Shown here piece by piece: positions 61,773 through 64,000 of a DNA stretch of 64,000 bases. The stretch is from DASYXT01 sp035934555. Its GTDB lineage: Bacteria; Verrucomicrobiota; Verrucomicrobiia; Limisphaerales; UBA8199. Position 1 is the stretch's first letter; the number at the start of each line of letters is the position of its first letter. Under the pieces are notes generated by a model. The model did not search any database. It saw only the letters and a program-made list of their open reading frames with translations, and was not told where the DNA came from. Made by a program: the position numbers and the translations under genes. The stretch covers positions 77,674-141,673 of the forward strand of contig DASYXT010000128.1 of NCBI GenBank assembly GCA_035934555.1, read 5' to 3'.

Positions 61773-62762
61773 CTAAGTCCGCTCGAGGGTGACGTCTCCG
61801 CCCGTCACCGGTTCCAAATGACCGTGCTCGGTTCGCACCAGTAAGGCACCCTCATCACCCAGGGACTCGGCGCAACCGCGCACCAGGTGGTCGCCCGTGC
61901 GGATGCTCACGTGGCGCCCCAGCGTCGTGCAATGGGCCTGCCATTCCTCGGCCAGTTTGGAAAATCCGCCGCCCGCCAGCCGCTGATAATCAGCATCGAG
62001 TTCGCCGAGAATCGCCACCGCCAGGTCTGGCCGCGATACAGCTTTGCCCGCCTCGATTTTTAACGACGTCGCCTGTCGCCGCAATTCGGGCGCGAAATCG
62101 CCCGCGTTCAAGTTCACATCCACACCAATCCCCAGCACCAGGTAGCGAATACTATCCACCTCCGCCGTGAGCTCGGTCAGAATGCCGGCCACTTTGCGCC
62201 CGGAAACAAGGATGTCATTAGGCCACTTGATCTCCGGCTTAAGTCCCGTTTGTAATTCCAGCGCGCGGCGCAAGGCGGTCGCCGAGAGCACTGTCAACTG
62301 CGTAGCGGCCTGCAGGCGCAGCTTCGGCCGCAGCAACACCGAAAACCAGAGGCCTTTGCGCGCGGGCGATAGCCACTGCCGGCCGAGCCGTCCCCTGCCC
62401 CGCGTCTGCGATTCGGCGAATACCACCACGCCCTCGGCGACGCCGTCGCGCCCGAGTTTGTCCACGACGTCATTGGTGGAAGTGGTCTCCTCAAAGACGC
62501 GAATGTCGCGGCCGATTACCTGGCTGGAACTCAATCTGGACAGCAAATCATCCGCGTGCAACAGGTCCGGGCTGGATACAAGCCGATAACCCAGATGCGG
62601 GCTGGCCTGAATTTCGTAACCGAGCAGCCGCAGGTCCTCGACGCGCGCCCACACGGCCGCCCGGCTGACGCCCAGGTGCTGCGCCAACTCCGCACCCGAA
62701 ACGCTGCCCTCGCCGGCGTCGCGCAGCCGACCCAGAATCTCAGCATCGAGCGAACGGCTCAT
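61773..62762 (-). CDS. birA: Bifunctional biotin ligase/repressor BirA
   Basis: 329 aa from ATG 62762; a start 33 nt upstream is possible. An N-terminal winged helix (EILGRLRDAGEGSVSGAELA, VSRAAVWARVEDLR) allows operator binding. The ligase domain has TTSTNDVVDKLG, the biotin-AMP loop GRGRLGRQW, KWPNDILVSGRKVAGIL and IGVDVNLN. A C-terminal SH3-like domain ends the protein. It loads biotin onto acetyl-CoA carboxylase and probably regulates the biotin operon, which is not in this window. Confidence 0.94.
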   Translation of the reverse strand: MSRSLDAEILGRLRDAGEGSVSGAELAQHLGVSRAAVWARVEDLRLLGYEIQASPHLGYRLVSSPDLLHADDLLSRLSSSQVIGRDIRVFEETTSTNDVVDKLGRDGVAEGVVVFAESQTRGRGRLGRQWLSPARKGLWFSVLLRPKLRLQAATQLTVLSATALRRALELQTGLKPEIKWPNDILVSGRKVAGILTELTAEVDSIRYLVLGIGVDVNLNAGDFAPELRRQATSLKIEAGKAVSRPDLAVAILGELDADYQRLAGGGFSKLAEEWQAHCTTLGRHVSIRTGDHLVRGCAESLGDEGALLVRTEHGHLEPVTGGDVTLERT

Positions 62763-62813
62763 CTTAGTCGCAAACGAATCATTGCAGGAGACCACTTAAG
62801 GAGTCTCTGATTA

Positions 62814-63665
62814 TCACAATTCGAAATCCAAACCGATATCAACCGCGCGCGCCGAATGAGTCAGCGCGCCCACAGAAATGAAATCGACGCCGGTCTCGGC
62901 AATCGCGCGCGCCGAATCCAGGTTCACGCCGCCGCTCGCCTCGGTCGCGGCGCGGCCGGCACACACGCCAACCGCCGTGCGCAATTGCTGGAGATTCATG
63001 TTGTCCAACAGGATCAGGTTCGCACCGGCGGCCAGCGCCTGCTCGACCTGTTCGAGCGTGTCGGCTTCCACTTCGATTTTCAAATCAGGGTATTGCCGGC
63101 GCGCGCGCGTAATGGCCGCGGCGATGGCGTTGGGCGTCTCCCCCTTCAGTGCCGCCAGGTGATTGTCCTTGATCAGCACCATGTCATAAAGCCCCGACCG
63201 GTGATTAGTACCGCCGCCGCACACCACCGCGTACTTCTCCAAGCGCCGCAGGCCAGGCGTGGTTTTGCGCGTATCGAGCAGCCGCGCGCGCGTGCCTTTG
63301 ATGGCCTCGACGAACCGCGCCGTAAGCGTCGCGACGCCGGACAGGCGCTGCAGAAAATTGAGCGCGACTCGCTCGCCCGCCAGCAGCGGCCGGGCTGGTC
63401 CGGCAAGCTGCAGCAGCGTCGCCCCCGCCTCCAGCGATTGCCCATCGCGAGCTGCCCGCTCCATTTTTATGGCGGGAGACAGCTCGTTGAAAACGGCCTC
63501 CGCCACGGCAATGCCGGCGAGCACGAGCGGTTCGCGCGCGCGAATGAACGCCTGCGCGCGCGCCTCGGCGGGCACCGTCGCGAGAGTCGTCACATCGCCC
63601 TCCGCGACGTCCTCAGCCAGGGCGGTGCGGACAAACCCGCGGATCTCGGCCTCGGTCAAATCCAT
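62814..63665 (-). CDS. nadC: Nicotinate-nucleotide pyrophosphorylase (quinolinate phosphoribosyltransferase)
   Basis: 283 aa. Converts quinolinate and PRPP to nicotinate mononucleotide in de novo NAD synthesis. Motifs: EDVAEGDVTTLATVP, LNFLQRLSGVATLT, ARLLDTRKTTPGLRRLEKYA, CGGGTNHRSGLYDMVLIKDN, VEADTLEQVEQAL and LILLDNMN. The PRPP- and quinolinate-binding Arg, His and Lys residues are present. First of the nadC-birA-coaX run (51 bp to birA). nadA and nadB are not in the window. Confidence 0.95.
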   Translation of the reverse strand: MDLTEAEIRGFVRTALAEDVAEGDVTTLATVPAEARAQAFIRAREPLVLAGIAVAEAVFNELSPAIKMERAARDGQSLEAGATLLQLAGPARPLLAGERVALNFLQRLSGVATLTARFVEAIKGTRARLLDTRKTTPGLRRLEKYAVVCGGGTNHRSGLYDMVLIKDNHLAALKGETPNAIAAAITRARRQYPDLKIEVEADTLEQVEQALAAGANLILLDNMNLQQLRTAVGVCAGRAATEASGGVNLDSARAIAETGVDFISVGALTHSARAVDIGLDFEL

Positions 63666-63699
63666 GCCTGTAGAATGCGCTAAACCGGTCGAGAGCAGA

Positions 63700-63760
63700 A
63701 GCGCGAAAACGCCTTAGCTCGTCGTATATGTCTCGCTCGCACTGCGCGCGTTTTCGCGCT
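63700..63760. repeat. 13-bp perfect inverted repeat
   Basis: AGCGCGAAAACGC at 63700-63712 and GCGTTTTCGCGCT at 63748-63760 are exact reverse complements with a 35-nt spacer. It lies between the beta-barrel remnant and nadC (both minus strand). It could be a terminator stem, but no U-run follows on either strand. Confidence 0.5.
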
Positions 63761-63879
63761 CAAAAGCTGTATGCGAGCCCGGCGCCGACAAACACGGTTT
63801 TGCTGATGTTCACCTCGACGCTACGAAACCCGAAGTTGCCTCCAAAGCCCTCCGAAGCCCTGGGTGCAGGACAAAATAG
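63760..63879 (-). pseudogene. C-terminal remnant of an outer-membrane beta-barrel gene
   Basis: A 39-codon frame after an in-frame TAA at 63880-63882. Its end reads NISKTVFVGAGLAYSF then stop. Alternating hydrophobic residues and a terminal Phe are the BamA-recognition signature of outer-membrane barrels. No start codon or upstream barrel part exists within the window, and a further in-frame TAG lies at 63889-63891. It is probably a broken gene end; a sequencing error cannot be ruled out. Confidence 0.5.
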
Positions 63880-63911
63880 TTATTCCCCCTAAGTTTCGGT
63901 TGTTTTTTTGC

Positions 63912-63940
63912 TTGAAGATGTCTAGTCACTAGACAATATT
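63912..63940 (+). promoter_or_regulatory. Promoter with palindromic operator in its spacer
   Basis: TTGAAG (63912-63917) and AATATT (63935-63940) are 17 bp apart. The spacer is nearly filled by the perfect palindrome TGTCTAGTCACTAGACA (63919-63935), which has 8-bp arms around one base. A repressor bound there would block RNA polymerase. Transcription would start near 63947, next to the GTG at 63948, so the mRNA may be leaderless. Confidence 0.55.
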
Positions 63941-63947
63941 TAGCAGC

Positions 63948-64000
63948 GTGAGCAAATTCATCGAGCAGCGCCAAGTCATCTTCCAAAAAATGGCCGAGAT
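63948..64000 (+). CDS. Start of an unidentified gene, cut by the window edge
   Basis: 17 codons from GTG 63948: MSKFIEQRQVIFQKMAE. The helical, charged start and the palindromic operator in the promoter fit a small autoregulating transcription factor, but the sequence is too short to assign a family. No Shine-Dalgarno site is visible ahead of the GTG. Confidence 0.45.
   Translation, partial: MSKFIEQRQVIFQKMAE

Noticed and set aside
1..64000. CRISPR arrays, rRNA genes, prophage or full insertion sequences
   Set aside because: No regular direct repeats with spacers, no rRNA-like segments and no transposase or phage structural motifs were seen.

Overview
The window is about 64 kb of high-GC DNA that looks like a free-living, glycan-degrading, aerobic member of the Verrucomicrobiota, probably close to Pedosphaera/Limisphaerales. 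This is inferred from content: a DUF1501 plus DUF1549/DUF1553 (PSD1) pair with a planctomycete-type CxxCH segment, secreted pseudopilin-like proteins that end in an H-X9-DG region, LamG/Ig proteins with a C-terminal 'FYR' tail, a GH106-like hydrolase and many two-component proteins. No rRNA, CRISPR array, prophage or intact transposase was seen.

Layout. 1-5.0 kb (minus): three genes for exported proteins: a secreted protein, a PstS-like binding protein and one uninterrupted frame that joins an AraC-type regulator to a TpsB/FhaC-type outer-membrane transporter. 5.4-8.8 kb: a tiny basic protein, a lipoprotein, aspartate aminotransferase, a receiver and a Sel1-repeat lipoprotein, with two families of palindromic repeats between them. 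9.0-13.8 kb: pseudopilin, lipoprotein and a large LamG/Ig protein, closed by a clear terminator. 14.06 kb: tRNA-Ile2 (CAT). 14.1-25.1 kb: an accessory-looking block: metallophosphoesterase-CBM9, OmpR-type two-component pair, DUF2231, exported rubrerythrin, stand-alone CBM48 protein, three single-domain receivers, a UspA remnant and an NtrB/NtrC-like pair. 25.3-40.1 kb: glycan-related genes (pseudopilin, six-hairpin-type protein, TIM-barrel/FGE-like fusion, DUF1501/PSD1 pair, NagD-type HAD phosphatase, GH106-like enzyme). 40.2-41.9 kb: YqjD/YqjE/YqjK-like membrane proteins and a YgaP-like membrane protein. 42.0-47.4 kb: a tightly packed signalling operon. 47.5-54.1 kb: housekeeping genes (tlyA, nadK, a LacI regulator, RsmB-like methyltransferase, 5-FCL, rarA). 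54.5-59.2 kb: a receiver and a propeller-type sensor kinase with its NarL-type regulator. 59.2-63.7 kb: aroB, a hypothetical gene, coaX, birA, nadC. 63.8-64 kb: the tail of a beta-barrel gene and the start of a gene behind an operator-like palindrome.

How it works together: about 16 of roughly 57 genes are two-component or receiver proteins, so this is a signalling-rich stretch. The secreted hydrolases and pseudopilin-like proteins suggest polysaccharide use at the cell surface; the cofactor genes nadK, nadC, coaX and birA, with aroB, are ordinary core metabolism. The observations I would check first are the AraC/TpsB continuous frame, the rubrerythrin and metallophosphoesterase promoters that share a palindrome at the same distance, and the receiver array coupled to a lone glycogen-binding module.
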